64,000 nt of DNA from Cephalopachus bancanus (GCA_027257055.1 JAPVLO010000879.1:62001-126000); one strand, 5' to 3'; counted from the stretch's first letter, positions 40,691-52,591 are shown. Notes: generated by a model from the sequence alone, not told the origin. Translations and numbers: made by a program.

Positions 40691-41562
40691 CAGATCTCAC
40701 TTTTTGCAATTGCTTCCCTGAAGGATCAAACTTGTCTTTCTAGAAGTCAGACACAAGGCAGTGGTTTGAGTCCCATGATCTCAGAGTACTTGTCTCCCTC
40801 CCTCCCCGACCCCAGCCACCCTCCTTCCACCACTCTGTGATGACCACAGCTCACACCTGGGGTGTTGCAGATTTGAGCCACGGATCTCAGTCACCCCCAC
40901 TGTCTTATCGGCATGTGACATCCCCAAGTGGCTGGGGCCTGCAGGCCAGGCAAAGAATGCAGCCTGAACAAAAATAAAACTGCCACATTCTTTGGCAGCC
41001 CCCTGCCCCTTCCCACTCTCCAGCCATCCATCCTCACAGCAGAGTCTGCCAGGGCAGGCAGAGAGAGGGCGAACAGTGTGGAGGAAGCCGGTGCTGCTGC
41101 TGTCCAGGAGAAAGAGAGGGAGAGAGGAAGGCAGGGAGGGGAGGGAGGAAGGGAGGGAATGAGAAAAAGTGGGGGGAGAGAGAGAGAGAGAAGAGAAGAA
41201 AGACAGAGAGACATCACCTTATATGGGAACGTGCGCAGACAATATGTGGCAATGGCTTAGAGGGCAGCAGAGGTCAGATACCAGACAGATGGAAGAAATT
41301 AAACATGGGACAGAGCGTGTTCCTGAGCCCTGAAAACAGCTCTTGTTTCACAGTGAGTTCGCACAAAGCCTGGCCCGTTTTCCTTTTTTGCTTAAGTAGA
41401 GCAAGATGTGTGTCCTAACCTCTCTATGACTTTGAGTCAAGCCCCCAACTCCACGGCTTGGCAGAGGTCTCAGTCCTTTAAAGTCATTTCTTTGACAAAC
41501 ATAATTCCTTATTGCAAATAAAAAGGAAAAGACTAGGCCTATTTCTCAAGAGCTTCCGATAT
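40691..41562. other. Intergenic, holds the homopurine tract
   Basis: Moderately G+C-rich around 40850-41060. No exon recognised. Confidence 0.5.
41103..41215 (+). repeat. Homopurine (GA/GGA)n tract
   Basis: More than 100 bases are almost all A and G, with runs such as gagagagagagaga and ggaagggaggga. Open frames across it are low-complexity Glu/Arg/Gly and not genes. Confidence 0.9.
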
Positions 41563-41862
41563 CAGGCCGGGCAAAGTAGCCCACACCTGTAATCCTAGCA
41601 CTTTGGGAGACTGAAATAGGAGGATTGCTTGAGGCCAGGAGTTTGAGACCAGCCTGGGCAACACAGCAAGACATCATCTCTATAATAAATAAAATAAAAT
41701 AATTATCTGGGCATGGTGGCATGCTCCTGTAGTTCCAGCTACTGGAGGCTGAGGTGGGAGGATGGCTGAGCCCAGGAAGTTGAAATGCAGTGAGCTGTGA
41801 ACATGCCACTGTACAACAGCCTGGGTGACAGAGACCCCTACTCAAAAAAAAAAAAAAAAAAA
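41563..41862 (+). mobile_element. Alu
   Basis: From caggccgggcaaagtagccc to a 19-base A-run that continues into the next Alu. Confidence 0.88.
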
Positions 41863-42139
41863 ACCGGGCTCAGTGGCTCAGCCTGTAATCCCACGCCTTT
41901 GGGAAGCTGAGGTGAGTGGATTGCCTGAACCCGTGGGTTCAAGACCCACCTGGGCAACTTGGCAAGACCTCATCTCTACAATAAATCAAAATGAGCCGGG
42001 TGTGGTAGCATGTGCCTGTGGTTCCGGCTACTTGGAAGGCTGAGGCGGAAGGAGGTCGAGGCTGCGGTGGCCAGGAGGCCACTGCACTCCAGTCTGGGTG
42101 ACAGAGTGAGACTCCAACTCAAAAAAAAAAAAAAAAAAG
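41863..42139 (+). mobile_element. Alu inserted in the tail of the previous one
   Basis: Starts ccgggctcagtggctcagcc directly after the A-run; has a short deletion in the right arm (ggaaggaggtcgaggctg). Confidence 0.9.
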
Positions 42140-42526
42140 AAGAATTTCCAATATCTTTTCAAAGCACATAAATTAGTAGTTAATGAGTAAATAATCCTTC
42201 GTTTCTCATTCATTCAACGAAGATTGATGACCAATTATGCTTCAGGCACTGAACCAGGGCTGGAAAGATGGTATTGAAGATAATAATAGTTACCATTTGT
42301 TGATTTGCACTCATTTGGTAAATATTTCAACAACTAATAATTTCCTTAGCACCTTCTATGGTCCAGTCATTGATACAGAACATTGATCTAGAATTGTCTG
42401 GTTCCTGCCCTTGTGGAGTTTATAAGGAGGGTGAGGGAAGGTAGAAATGTTAGATATTGAACAAATAATCCCACTGGTGACTCCCAACAGCTCTTTGAGT
42501 CAGCCACCATTATCATCTCCATTTAA
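42140..42526. other. Intergenic, old repeat remnants
   Basis: MIR/L2-like words (cttcaggcactgaaccaggg, cttgtggagtttataaggag). No gene. Confidence 0.45.
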
Positions 42527-42748
42527 CAGGATTTTTCAACCTCAGCACAATGGACATTTTGGGCTGGATAATTCTTTGGCACAAAGAGGTGCTCTGTGCA
42601 TTGTAGAATATCTAACAGTATCCCTGGACTCTACCCCTAGATGCCAGTAGCAACCACCCCCTCTCCTCCCAGTTGTGACAATCAAAAAATGTCTCCAGAT
42701 ATTGCCAAATGTCCCCTGGGAGACATAATTGCTCCTGATTGAGAATAA
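42527..42748 (-). mobile_element. MER20-type hAT transposon
   Basis: Reads caggatttttcaacctcagc, then gacattttgggctgg, atgccagtagcaacc, gtctccagatattgccaaat, and ends near gattgagaa. This is the MER20 consensus in reverse orientation, almost full length. MER20 copies have served as enhancers in uterine decidual cells, but no function can be read here. Confidence 0.75.
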
Positions 42749-42830
42749 GTCTTGGTTGTAGACTTATTCAACAGGTGAGAAAATACAGGGTCAGAGCAGG
42801 TTAGAAAACTTCCTAAAGATCATACCCCTA

Positions 42831-43130
42831 GCCAGGCATGGTGGCCCACGCTTGTAATCCCAGCACTCTGGGAGGCAGGGGTGAGAGGACTGCCTGAGCC
42901 CAGAGATTCAAGACCAGCCTGGGCAACTTGGTGAGACCTCATCTCTACAATAAATCAAAAAATTAACTGGATGTGCTGGCATGCGCCTGTGGTTACATCT
43001 ACTTGGAAGGTTGAGGTGGAAGGATCTCCTGAGCCCAAGAGGTCAAGGCTGCAGTGGCAGTGAGTGTGCCACTGTGCTCCAGCCTGAGTGACAGTGACAG
43101 ATATTGAACAAACGACTCAAAAAAAAACCC
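42831..43130 (+). mobile_element. Alu
   Basis: From agccaggcatggtggccca. Near its end a foreign-looking agatattgaacaaacgac precedes the A-tail; the same word ttagatattgaacaaat occurs at 42450. Confidence 0.88.
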
Positions 43131-43910
43131 CCAAAGCCCATTATCCTAACCGTTACAACGTGAAACTCTTATTTCCTTGACAATAGATGGTTGTAGGCTT
43201 GGGTGGTTGTAGACTTCATCATTTCATCCTACAAAATGGAAGTCATTTGTATTTGTTCAGATTCTCTGAGAAGCAGATGCCAAGATGGGTTTAGACTTGC
43301 AAGAGCTTTGTCAAGGGAATGCCTTGACAAATGAAGAATGAAGGGCAGGAGTCTTCAGACTGCGATGCTGGCTGACATCTGGCAAAGGAGAGAGGGCAGG
43401 AAGGAGTGGGTAGGAGACATCTCAAACAGTCGTGCAGTTCTCAGGATGTTTTGGCGGGTTGATGGTGGGGTGTGTGTGCGGGGGATGGTTCCTGAGCCAG
43501 AGTCACCTGTAAGAGAAACCCCGAGCCAGGCAGCCAGGAAGCTGTGTTTCCACTAGGCTCAACCATTGGCCGGGAGCAGGCTGGTTAGTACGGCTGTGGC
43601 TGTGGCAGGAACTTTTTGCATCCAGTGAGGGCTGTCATTCAACCGTGCTCTCTGCACAGACTCTAGGGGAGATGTGAGCAGTCCATGCCGCTGTGGCCGC
43701 CACATCACCAAAGTGTTACCCACAAGTCATGTTCATCTTAAGGCAAGGAGATTAAAGAGCCACCAGAAATGGAGCAGCAAACAAAGCCAGGCTGGCATCC
43801 CTTGAGCAAATGTTTTGACTTTCCTTCTGTTGTCTTGAGCTTCAACTTCCACTCTGACTTGAGTGAGGAAATGGAGAGCACAGTCTTGAAGGGCTACTTT
43901 TTAGCTCATG
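43131..43910. other. Intergenic, unassigned
   Basis: Likely an old diverged repeat around 43250-43350 (attctctgagaagcagatgc). No gene seen. Confidence 0.4.
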
Positions 43911-43926
43911 GTTATGGGCACTTTCT

Positions 43927-44013
43927 TTTTCTTTCTTTCTTTTTTTTTAAAGGAATTTATTAGAAGATAGGAAAGCTCTGGCAGCCGGAGAGGACCCAAA
44001 AAAGGGTTGCCCG
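43927..44013 (-). mobile_element. TINE-like element, copy 2
   Basis: On the minus strand this 87-base insertion starts CGGGCAACCC, has GAGCTTTCC and TAATAAATTCC, and ends in a long (A)n/(GAAA)n tail. It is flanked by gttatgggcactttct (43911-43926) and gttgtgggcactttct (44014-44029), a 16-bp duplication with one mismatch. It aligns over its whole length with copy 1 at 323-404 and begins at the same position of the source RNA. It carries a poly(A) signal but no coding sequence. Confidence 0.75.
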
Positions 44014-44029
44014 GTTGTGGGCACTTTCT

Positions 44030-44357
44030 GAGCCTTGGTGTCCCCATCTGCATGAAGTGAGCTTGTCCTAACTCACAGGGCTGATGTGAAGACTGAATGA
44101 CCATATATGAAAGTTGATGGTACTGGCAAACATCTCTGTTTTCGGAAGAGGATAGATGAACCCTCTGCCTGTCCCTTGGTTTTGTAAGGATATCTTTTTG
44201 CCAGCCACTCTCTCATCCTTCAAACTAAGATTCATCTCTGCGCCTACACAAGGGATCACAAGCTAGCATACCCATGGGCTAAATTAGATAGATAAGCTGT
44301 ACTTGACTCACAGAGTGTCTTTTAAAAAAGAGCCAACATTTAAAAATTGAGATATCT
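44030..44357. other. Intergenic, unassigned
   Basis: No feature seen. Confidence 0.5.
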
Positions 44358-44670
44358 GGCCGGGCACAGTGGCTTGCATCTGTAATTCTAGCACTTTGGC
44401 AGGTGGAGGCGAGAGGATTGCCTGAATCCAAAGGTTCGAGACCAGCCTGGGCAACATGGGGAGACCTCGTCTCTACAATAAATCAAAAAATCAGTCGGGC
44501 ATGGTAGCGCATGCCTGTAGTTCCAGCTACTTGGAAGGCTGAGGCGGAAGGATCGCCGGAGCCCAGCAGGTCAAGGCTGCGGTGGCCGGGAGCGGCCACT
44601 GCACTCCAGCCTGGGCAACAGAGGTAGACTCCAACTCAAAATAATAATAATAATAACAATAATAATATTG
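44358..44670 (+). mobile_element. Alu, young tarsier-type
   Basis: Hairpin at 44582-44599; tail (AAT)n. Confidence 0.9.
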
Positions 44671-44977
44671 AAGTATTTCACATAAAAGTCTGGATTTCTA
44701 GGCTGTCTTGAAAAATGAGAAAATCTGGCCATACTGTGTGGCGTAGATTGGCTAGAGCTGAGAATGGCTGCCTGCTTTCCATGGGGCATACACCATCCAG
44801 TTTAACACAGTACCCACTACTCCCTGTTGTCTCTGATCCTAAAGCCAGTGTCAGTTGTTGATCATCATTGTGTTTGTGCTGCCACTTTTATTACAGCAAT
44901 ATTCCTTTGTCTCACATATTTATCAAAGAGGAAAGGAAAGGGTAGACCAAAAGGGCCCACGATCATTCATTCTTCCT

Positions 44978-45253
44978 TTTTTTTTTTTTTTTTTGAGTCA
45001 GGGTCTCACTCTGTCACTCAGGCTGGAGTGCAGTGGCACGATCACAGCTCACCACAGCCTTAACCTCCTGGGCTCAAGTGATCAATAGCTGGAACTACAG
45101 GTGCATGTCACCGTGCCTGGCTGATGTTTTTTATTTTTTGTAGATAGGAAGTCTTGCTATGCTATCCAGGCTGGTTGTAAACTCCTGAGCTCAAGCGATC
45201 CTCCAGCCTTGGCCTCTCAAAGTGCTAGGATAACAGGTGTGAGCCATTGCACC
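44978..45253 (-). mobile_element. Alu, old type
   Basis: From gagtcagggtctcactctg to gccattgcaccc, with ttttttgtagataggaagtc as linker. Confidence 0.88.
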
Positions 45254-45270
45254 CAGCTGTGATCTTTCTT

Positions 45271-45566
45271 TCTTTCTTTCTTTTTTTGAGTTGAAGTCTC
45301 ACTCTGTCACCCAGACTGGAGTGCAGTGGCTGCTCCTGGCCACCGCAGCCTTGACCTGCTGGGCGCCGGCGATCCTTCCACCTCAGTCTTCCAAGTAGCT
45401 GGGACTACAGCCGCACACTACCACGCCTGGCTCATTTTTTTTATTTATTGTAGAGATGAGGTCTCACCAAGTTGCCCAGGCGGGTCTCGAACCCGCGGGC
45501 TCAGGCAATCCACTCACCTCAGCTTCCCAAGGCGTGGGATTACAGGCTGAGCCACGGAGCCCGGCT
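45271..45566 (-). mobile_element. Alu, young tarsier-type
   Basis: Perfect 17-bp target duplication CAGCTGTGATCTTTCTT at 45254-45270 and 45567-45583. Perfect T-arm-like B box at 45480-45496. Confidence 0.95.
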
Positions 45567-45719
45567 CAGCTGTGATCTTTCTTATACCTGCCTCCACTTC
45601 ATTCTGCTCACTGCCTAGCTCCTACAGCGTCTGAGTTTACCTTTGAGTGAGCCACCCTTTTAAGCTCTTCTGAAATCTCTTTTCTAAAATTATCCCTGCC
45701 GTTTCATAAGACTCTCTTA

Positions 45720-45930
45720 CATTTTTATTTCCTTTCACATTCACAAAGCACTGTCAGCTACAGGAGGTCATTCACTTCTTTCAACCACCTGAAAGGTACA
45801 CATCATTTGCTCCATTTTAGAGAGTTGAATCCGAAAAGATGAAGTGATCTACCCAAGGACACAGCTGGTTAGTGGCAAAAAAAAGTCTTTCTGACTCTTA
45901 GCCTGATACTTTTCTTATTACTCTAAGTGA
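45720..45930 (+). mobile_element. MIR
   Basis: cattcacaaagcactgtcag, gctccattttagagagttga and aaggacacagctggttagtg define a MIR copy. Confidence 0.65.
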
Positions 45931-45934
45931 CAAA

Positions 45935-46400
45935 GTATGTTAGAACTTTCAGTTGCAAAAGACAGAAAGTTAACTGAAACTCGTGTAAAAAAAAAAAAAA
46001 AGGCTGATTAGTTCATGTAACTGGAAATCCATAGGAGCCACGGTCTTCAGTGGAAAGAGTACCAAGGCTGTCGTTCCGGCTTTGCCACTCCACTTCCATC
46101 TCTCTGTTCTACTCTTTACTGTGCTGGCTTTATTTCTAAGCAGTCTCTCTACTCAAGATGGCAGACAGCTCTAGGCTTCGTTCTATTAACTTCAAATCCA
46201 ATGGAAAAAAGAGAGCTTCTCCTTCCAGATAGTGCCAACATAGGGAGTTGAGTCTCATTGGTCTCGCTTGGCCTGATCTAATCATGTGCCCACCTGCCAA
46301 CCAATCGCTGGCCAGAGGGACTGACCAGACTCAGGTCATGTGACCACCTGGAACAGGGAGTGTAGTTAGCTGCACCCAAACCGGTCTTATAACAGAGACT
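45935..46400 (+). repeat. Old dispersed repeat, family R1, copy 2
   Basis: Reads cagttgcaaaagacagaaag, ctcaagatggcagacagctc, gagttgagtctcattggtct, and catgtgcccacctgcc with aatcgctggccagagggact. Order and spacing match the 53.4-kb copy. Confidence 0.5.
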
Positions 46401-46555
46401 TTTGCTTCCTTTCCCCAAAACCAGGCCCTCTTTCCTCTTTCAAATTCTCTGAATCCCAATTTTGTGTGGTGTCCTTCCTCCTCCTCATGGCCAGGTGCTT
46501 CAGGGAGGCAGATACCAGTTCCAAACCCCTGCGCTCAAGGGGGACTCCTCTAGTG

Positions 46556-46883
46556 CAGGGGTCCCCAAACTTTTTGGCATCAGGGACTGGTTTCGTGGAA
46601 GACAATTTTTCCATGGATGGAAGGAGGGTGGGGAAAGGAGGGTATGGGTGTGGGGTGGGAGGCGGCGGGAGGAGGCGATATCAGGCATTAGATTCTCCTA
46701 TGTAGCTCGCAGCCTAGATTCCTCACATGCGTAGTTCACAATAGGGTTCGTGGTCCTAAGAGCGTCTACGGCGCGGCAGATTTGACAGGAGGCAGAGATC
46801 GGCTTTCCTGCCCCTCATCTCTGGCTGTGCAGCCTGGTTTCTAACAGGACTGGTCTGTGGGCCCAGGGATTGGGGACCCCCTG
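46556..46883 (+). mobile_element. Complete non-autonomous hAT (Charlie-type) DNA transposon
   Basis: The left end is caggggtccccaaac and the right end ttggggaccccctg, so the termini are inverted repeats of the hAT CAGGGG type. Perfect 8-bp target duplications ctctagtg flank it at 46548-46555 and 46884-46891, the exact size hAT transposases make. The 328-base body contains the phrase tttcgtggaagacaattttt, known from an old mammalian hAT family. There is no transposase frame, so it is a mobilised internal-deletion derivative. Confidence 0.88.
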
Positions 46884-46904
46884 CTCTAGTGAATCAGTCT
46901 ATGC

Positions 46905-47058
46905 CAGAGTTTCTAAACTTCAGCTCTATTGACATCTTAGGTCAGATAATATTTAGTTTCTGGGAGACATAAGATGTTTTGCAGCATCTGCCCAGCAGAT
47001 GCTAATAGAACGCCAGGCCCCGGTTGAGACAACTAAAAATGCTCCCTACAGGATAAAC
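46905..47058 (-). mobile_element. MER20-type fragment, diverged
   Basis: Starts cagagtttctaaacttcagc, continues tctattgacatcttaggtc and gcagatgctaatagaacgcc. It lies 21 bases after the hAT element at 46556-46883 and is in the same orientation as the copies at 42.5 and 52.4 kb. Confidence 0.6.
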
Positions 47059-47189
47059 TCCGCCCCGTCCTTCGTGTCAATTTCATTCCCTGTCTAGTGA
47101 GTGGCGGAGACAGGGCCGTGTGACCCACTTCTGGCCAATGAGATGTAAGAGCAAATCGACTTGGGTGGGCGTTCCATGTATAAAGAGAG

Positions 47190-47395
47190 AACAGGCGCCA
47201 GCGCTGTGACTCATGCTTGTAACCCCCGCACTTTGGGAGGTGGAGGCGAGAGGTTTGTCTGAGTCCACAGATTCAAGACCAGCCTGGGTATCGTGGTGAG
47301 ACCTCGTCTCTACAATAAATAAAAAAATTAAACGTGCTTGGCGGCTCACGCCTATAGTTACAGCTACTTGGAAGACTGTGGTGAAGGCTGAGATG
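47190..47395 (+). mobile_element. Alu, 3' truncated
   Basis: Begins gcgccagcgctgtgactcat and stops at gaagactgtggtgaaggctg without a tail. Confidence 0.8.
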
Positions 47396-47713
47396 TGTTT
47401 CCTCTTCCTCGGGATGTTGCCTTGCTTGTGTGTGGTGTTCGGGTTGCCATCTAGCAACCGTGAGGGGAACTCACTCAAGGGCAAAGGCATCATGAGGAAG
47501 GTGAAAATATGGAGAGAATCTGCTGATATTGTTCAGTTGCTGCATTAGCTATTTTACTACATTCTTTTTTTCTTACCTGTTATATTAAGTACAGTTATAC
47601 AGATATTTAAGTGCTTAAGCTAATCTGAGCAGCACTTTTCTGCCACAATACCGTATCCAACCCTGGAGTCTGTTGGACATTGCACACACAATCAAATCAA
47701 AACAACACCACTA

Positions 47714-48015
47714 GACTGGGCGTGGTGGCTCACGCCTATAATCCCAGCACTTTGGGAGGCCTAGATGAGAGGATTGCCTGAGCTCAGGGGTTTGAGACCA
47801 GCCTGGGCAACTTGGCGAGGCCTCATCTCTACAATAAATCAAGAAAGTAGCCAGACGTGGTGGTGCATGCCTGTAGTTCCGGTTACTCGGAAGGCTGAGG
47901 GGGATTGCCTGAGCCCAGCAGGTTGTGGCTGCAGTGGCCGTGAGCATGCCACTGCACTCCAGCCTGGGCAACAAAGTGAGATTTTGACTCAAAAACAAAC
48001 AAACAAACAAAAAAC
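47714..48015 (+). mobile_element. Alu
   Basis: From gactgggcgtggtggctca to an (AAAC)n tail. Confidence 0.9.
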
Positions 48016-48779
48016 CAGGAGCGATATTTGGACTAGAACTCACTACATTTCATCACATCAACACTGCTGCGAGACACCAAGTTCTGTCATTCTTAAGCTA
48101 ATATTTCTGGGAGTCTACCAAATAGCTTCTAAGATGGAGCTGATTAAGAAAATGCTAAGCCAAATGACGTAACTTCTAGAAGCCTCAGCTTGTCATCTGT
48201 CAGCTGGGGAGAATGAGATGAGAATTCTCTGAGGTGTTTCATGAATTACAAATCAGGTAATGGATTACTGAGGCTATGTAGTCCAGACACACATCAATGT
48301 GTTCAGACCATTGGAATCGTCTACATTTAGGTTTGACTAAATTATCAGGCAACTGTTTGTAAGTGGCCGTGTTACATTTCTTATACTTCTGAGGCTCTGC
48401 TTCCTCGACTGTATACTCAGGATAAGATAAGGCTCTTTGAAAAATAGACCACTATTATACTATGTCACAATTTTCTCTTCCAAGGTCAGACAATAACGCA
48501 GACTCTGAAGTGAATGTTGGTGCATCACTGCCCTCTGCTGGTCAGCAGCAATACCAAAGATAGTTCCAGAGAAGAAAGAGTCCTTGGAGAGGGATTTCTG
48601 GGAAACTGAGGCACCAAGAGGGGAAGGGATTTGCTCAAGGGCATGGAACTAGCCTTGGACAAAGCAAAGTCTCAGATGTAAAATTCCTGATTTCTCACTC
48701 CTTTTGGAGGGAGAAATATAAGGGCTGGAAAATCATCAATTATGGTTTCACTCTCAGTAGGTTTTCTGGGGCTTTTCTA
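48016..48779. other. Intergenic, Alu-free stretch with the CTCF-type site
   Basis: No gene seen. One of the longer stretches without young repeats, and so a place to look for conserved noncoding DNA. Confidence 0.5.
48528..48541 (-). promoter_or_regulatory. CTCF-type site
   Basis: The minus strand reads CCAGCAGAGGGCAG, a full match to the published consensus CCASYAGRKGGCRS. It sits in a stretch without recent repeats, between IFT81 and whatever gene lies to the right. Binding cannot be told from sequence alone. Confidence 0.45.
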
Positions 48780-48920
48780 AGCATCTATTTTGTAAGTTGG
48801 GTCAGGAAATAAAGCCCAGAAGTGTTAAGGTACTATCCAGAGTTCCAAAGACCAGCAAGCACAGGAGCTGAGGTCTGAACATTCGCCTGAGACCCCAAAG
48901 TCCATGTTCCATTTGCCACC
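48780..48920 (+). mobile_element. MIR fragment
   Basis: aaataaagcccagaagtgtt, ggagctgaggtctgaacatt and gaccccaaagtccatgttcc fit the 3' half of MIR. A short A-run follows. Confidence 0.5.
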
Positions 48921-49149
48921 AAAAAAAAAAAAAAAAGCGGTGGGAGAGAGCCTGTGATGGTTTAAGAGTAGTGGACAGAAGGGCTTTCTGAAATTCTGTT
49001 CTGAGGCTTTAATTTAAAAAAAGAAAGAAAGAAAGAAATGAGCAGTGGGAGATCCCAGTTGTTAATATTTTGTTAACATTTTATGTTATACCATTTTCAT
49101 GGTCTTATTCTTCCCATTTGCAGACAGAAAAACAAAGATACAGGTAAGT

Positions 49150-49629
49150 GAAAGTGGTCGCCTCAGGGTCTTTGCACTTGCTGTTCTCTCTGCCTGGAAT
49201 ATTCTTCCCAGAGAGCCTTGTGGTTTGGTCCCTCACCTTCTCAAGGTATTTATTTGTTTGTTTATTTACTTATTTATTTATTATTTTTTGAGTCCAAGTC
49301 TCACTCTGTCACCCAAACTGGAGTGCAGTGGCACAATTACTGTCACTGCAGCCTCGACTTGCTGGGTTCAGGTGATCCTTCTGTCTCAGCTTTGCAAGTA
49401 GCTGGAACCACAGGCATGTACCACTCAGCTGATTTTTTTTATTTATTGTAAAGACGAGGTCTCGCCATTTGTCTAAACTGGTCTTGAGCCCCTGGACTCA
49501 GGCAATCCTCTTGCCTCTGCCTTCCAAAGTGCTGGGATTACAGGTGTAAGCCACCATGCCTGACCAAGGTCTTCATTTAAAAGTTGCCATCTTCGGGAGG
49601 CTTTTTCTGATGACCCTGCTTAAAAGTTC
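49150..49629 (+). mobile_element. L2 fragment split by an Alu
   Basis: Left part: cctcagggtctttgcacttg, ctgttctctctgcctggaat. Right part after the Alu: ggtcttcatttaaaagttgc and ctttttctgatgaccctgc. The two parts are collinear with the L2 3' region. Confidence 0.65.
49250..49563 (-). mobile_element. Alu inside an L2
   Basis: Flanks caaggtatttatt and caaggtcttcatt are a diverged target duplication; tail (TTTA)n. Confidence 0.9.
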
Positions 49630-50835
<1,206 letters not shown>

Positions 50836-50837
50836 TT

Positions 50838-50964
50838 TAATTCTTTTGTAGAGACAATGTCTGGTTATGATTCCCAGGCTGGTCTCAAACTCCTGGTCTC
50901 AAGGAATCCTGCTTTGACCTCCCAAAGTGTTGAGATTACAGTCATGAGCCACTGCACCCTGCCA
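50838..50964 (-). mobile_element. Alu left arm
   Basis: ttttgtagagacaatgtctg to gagccactgcaccctgcc; a monomer-sized piece, strongly diverged. Confidence 0.7.
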
Positions 50965-50992
50965 AATTGTCCACTTTAAAATGGTTAATTTC

Positions 50993-51088
50993 CAGTTTGG
51001 GAGGCAAGGAGGAGGGTCCCTTAAGCCCAAGAGACCAGCATGGGCAACGAAGTCAGACCCCATCTCTACAAAAAAAAAAAAAAAAGGC
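50993..51088 (+). mobile_element. Alu left-arm fragment with A-tail
   Basis: cagtttgggaggcaaggagg to catctctacaaaaaaaaaaa; no right arm follows. Confidence 0.7.
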
Positions 51089-51174
51089 TAATTTCTTGTT
51101 ACATGAATTTCACTTCAATGGAAAAGTTCAACCCCAAACGCCTTAATTTCCTTCCCTCCTTGATTTTTCTTTTT

Positions 51175-51467
51175 TCCTTTTTTTTTTTTTTTAAGGTAGA
51201 GTCTCACTCTGTCACCCAGGCTGGAGTGCAGTTCACAGCTACCGCAGCCCCAACCTGCTGGGCTCAGGCTATTCTTCTGCCTCAGCCTTCCAAATACTGA
51301 AACTACAGGCATGCATCACCACACCTGGCTCATTTTTTAAATCTATTGTAGAGATGAGGTCTTGCCAAGTTTCCCAGACTGGTCTTGAACCCTTGGACTC
51401 AGGCAGTCCTCTCGCATCCGCCTCCCAACGTGCTGGGATTACAGACATGAGCCACCACATCTGGCCA
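51175..51467 (-). mobile_element. Alu
   Basis: From ttttaaggtagagtctcactc to gccaccacatctggcc. Confidence 0.88.
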
Positions 51468-51539
51468 CCTACTTAATTTTTTTCCATAATGCACATGGTC
51501 CTCTCACATACTATATATCTGCCTTCTATATCTACTGTT

Positions 51540-51658
51540 CATCTTGTTTCTTTAGAATAAAAGTTCCAAGAGGGTAGGGATTTTAATCTGTTTTGTTGAC
51601 TTGCATAATCCCCAAAAGTCCCTGGCACTCAATAAATATTTGTTGAATGAATGAATTA
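51540..51658 (+). mobile_element. L2 3' tail
   Basis: Reads agttccaagagggtagggat, cctggcactcaataaatatt and tgttgaatgaatgaat. This is the well-known end of L2. An Alu at 51671 follows directly. Confidence 0.75.
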
Positions 51659-51670
51659 GAAAGGGTGTGG

Positions 51671-51935
51671 CTAGACGCGGTTGCTCACCTGTAATCCCAG
51701 CCCTTCGGGAGGCAGAAGTGGAGAGGATTGCCTGGTCAACTTGGCGAGACCTTGTCTCTACAATTAAATAAATGAATAAATAAATAAGCCCGACATGGTT
51801 GCAGCTACTTGGAAGGCTGAGGTGAAAGGATCGCCTGAGCTCCCTTGACCTCCAGGCTGCAGTGGCCTTGAGCGTGCCACTGCACTCCAACCTGGGTGAC
51901 AGCGAGTCTCCGACTCCAAAAAAAAAAAAAAGAAA
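51671..51935 (+). mobile_element. Alu
   Basis: Target duplication GAAAGGGTGTGG at 51659-51670 and 51936-51947. Two internal losses make it short. Confidence 0.92.
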
Positions 51936-52405
51936 GAAAGGGTGTGGTGATGAAGCCGAGTCCTGCCCACCGTCTCCATCCCCATCTCTAATTCTAACAA
52001 GCTCTTGACCTTCAAGCCTATTACCAGTGATCCTTAGGGAGCATTTTCCCCTCCTTTTCCTGAATAGCTGCAGGCTCTTGCTTAGCTCAGCTGCTTTAAA
52101 CCTTTCTCTGCTGAGAGTTTGAGACAACCCGAACTGCAGCTGTGAGACTGGTCTGTTTCCCCCCCCCACTCCCCAGCTGTTTGAGAGGTGGACATTTACA
52201 GGAACCTGTTGATAATCACTTACCGAACAGCTGCTCGGAAACAGTCTTGTACCAGGCGTTCCGCCAGATAAAATATATAATCATTCATTTATTCAATGAT
52301 ACTCCGGTGATTTATGCATTCACTCATCCGGTTATCAAACACTCACTGAGCGCCTGTACCTTGAATGGTGGCCCTTGGTTTCAGAAATGTCAACACATGG
52401 TAGAC

Positions 52406-52591
52406 CAGGATTTCTCAGCCTCAGTGCTGTTGACATTTTGGACCAACTTTTTGTCATAGGGGTTGTCCTGTGTATTTGCAGCATCCCTGGCCATTGGATG
52501 CCGGTAGCCTCAGTCCTGACAACTAAGAATGTCTCTAGACATTGCCAAATGTCCTTGAGGGTACACAGTCAGCCCTAATTGTGAGCCACTG
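52406..52591 (-). mobile_element. MER20-type hAT transposon
   Basis: Starts caggatttctcagcctcagt and ends gtgagccactg, so both terminal CAG/CTG ends are present. Internally gttgacattttggacc and agacattgccaaatgtcc match the MER20 family. The flanks ggtagac and gtctagac are similar but not identical, as expected for an old 8-bp duplication. Confidence 0.7.

Noticed and set aside
40928..41260. 110-codon frame rich in Glu and Arg
   Set aside because: Made by the homopurine tract.
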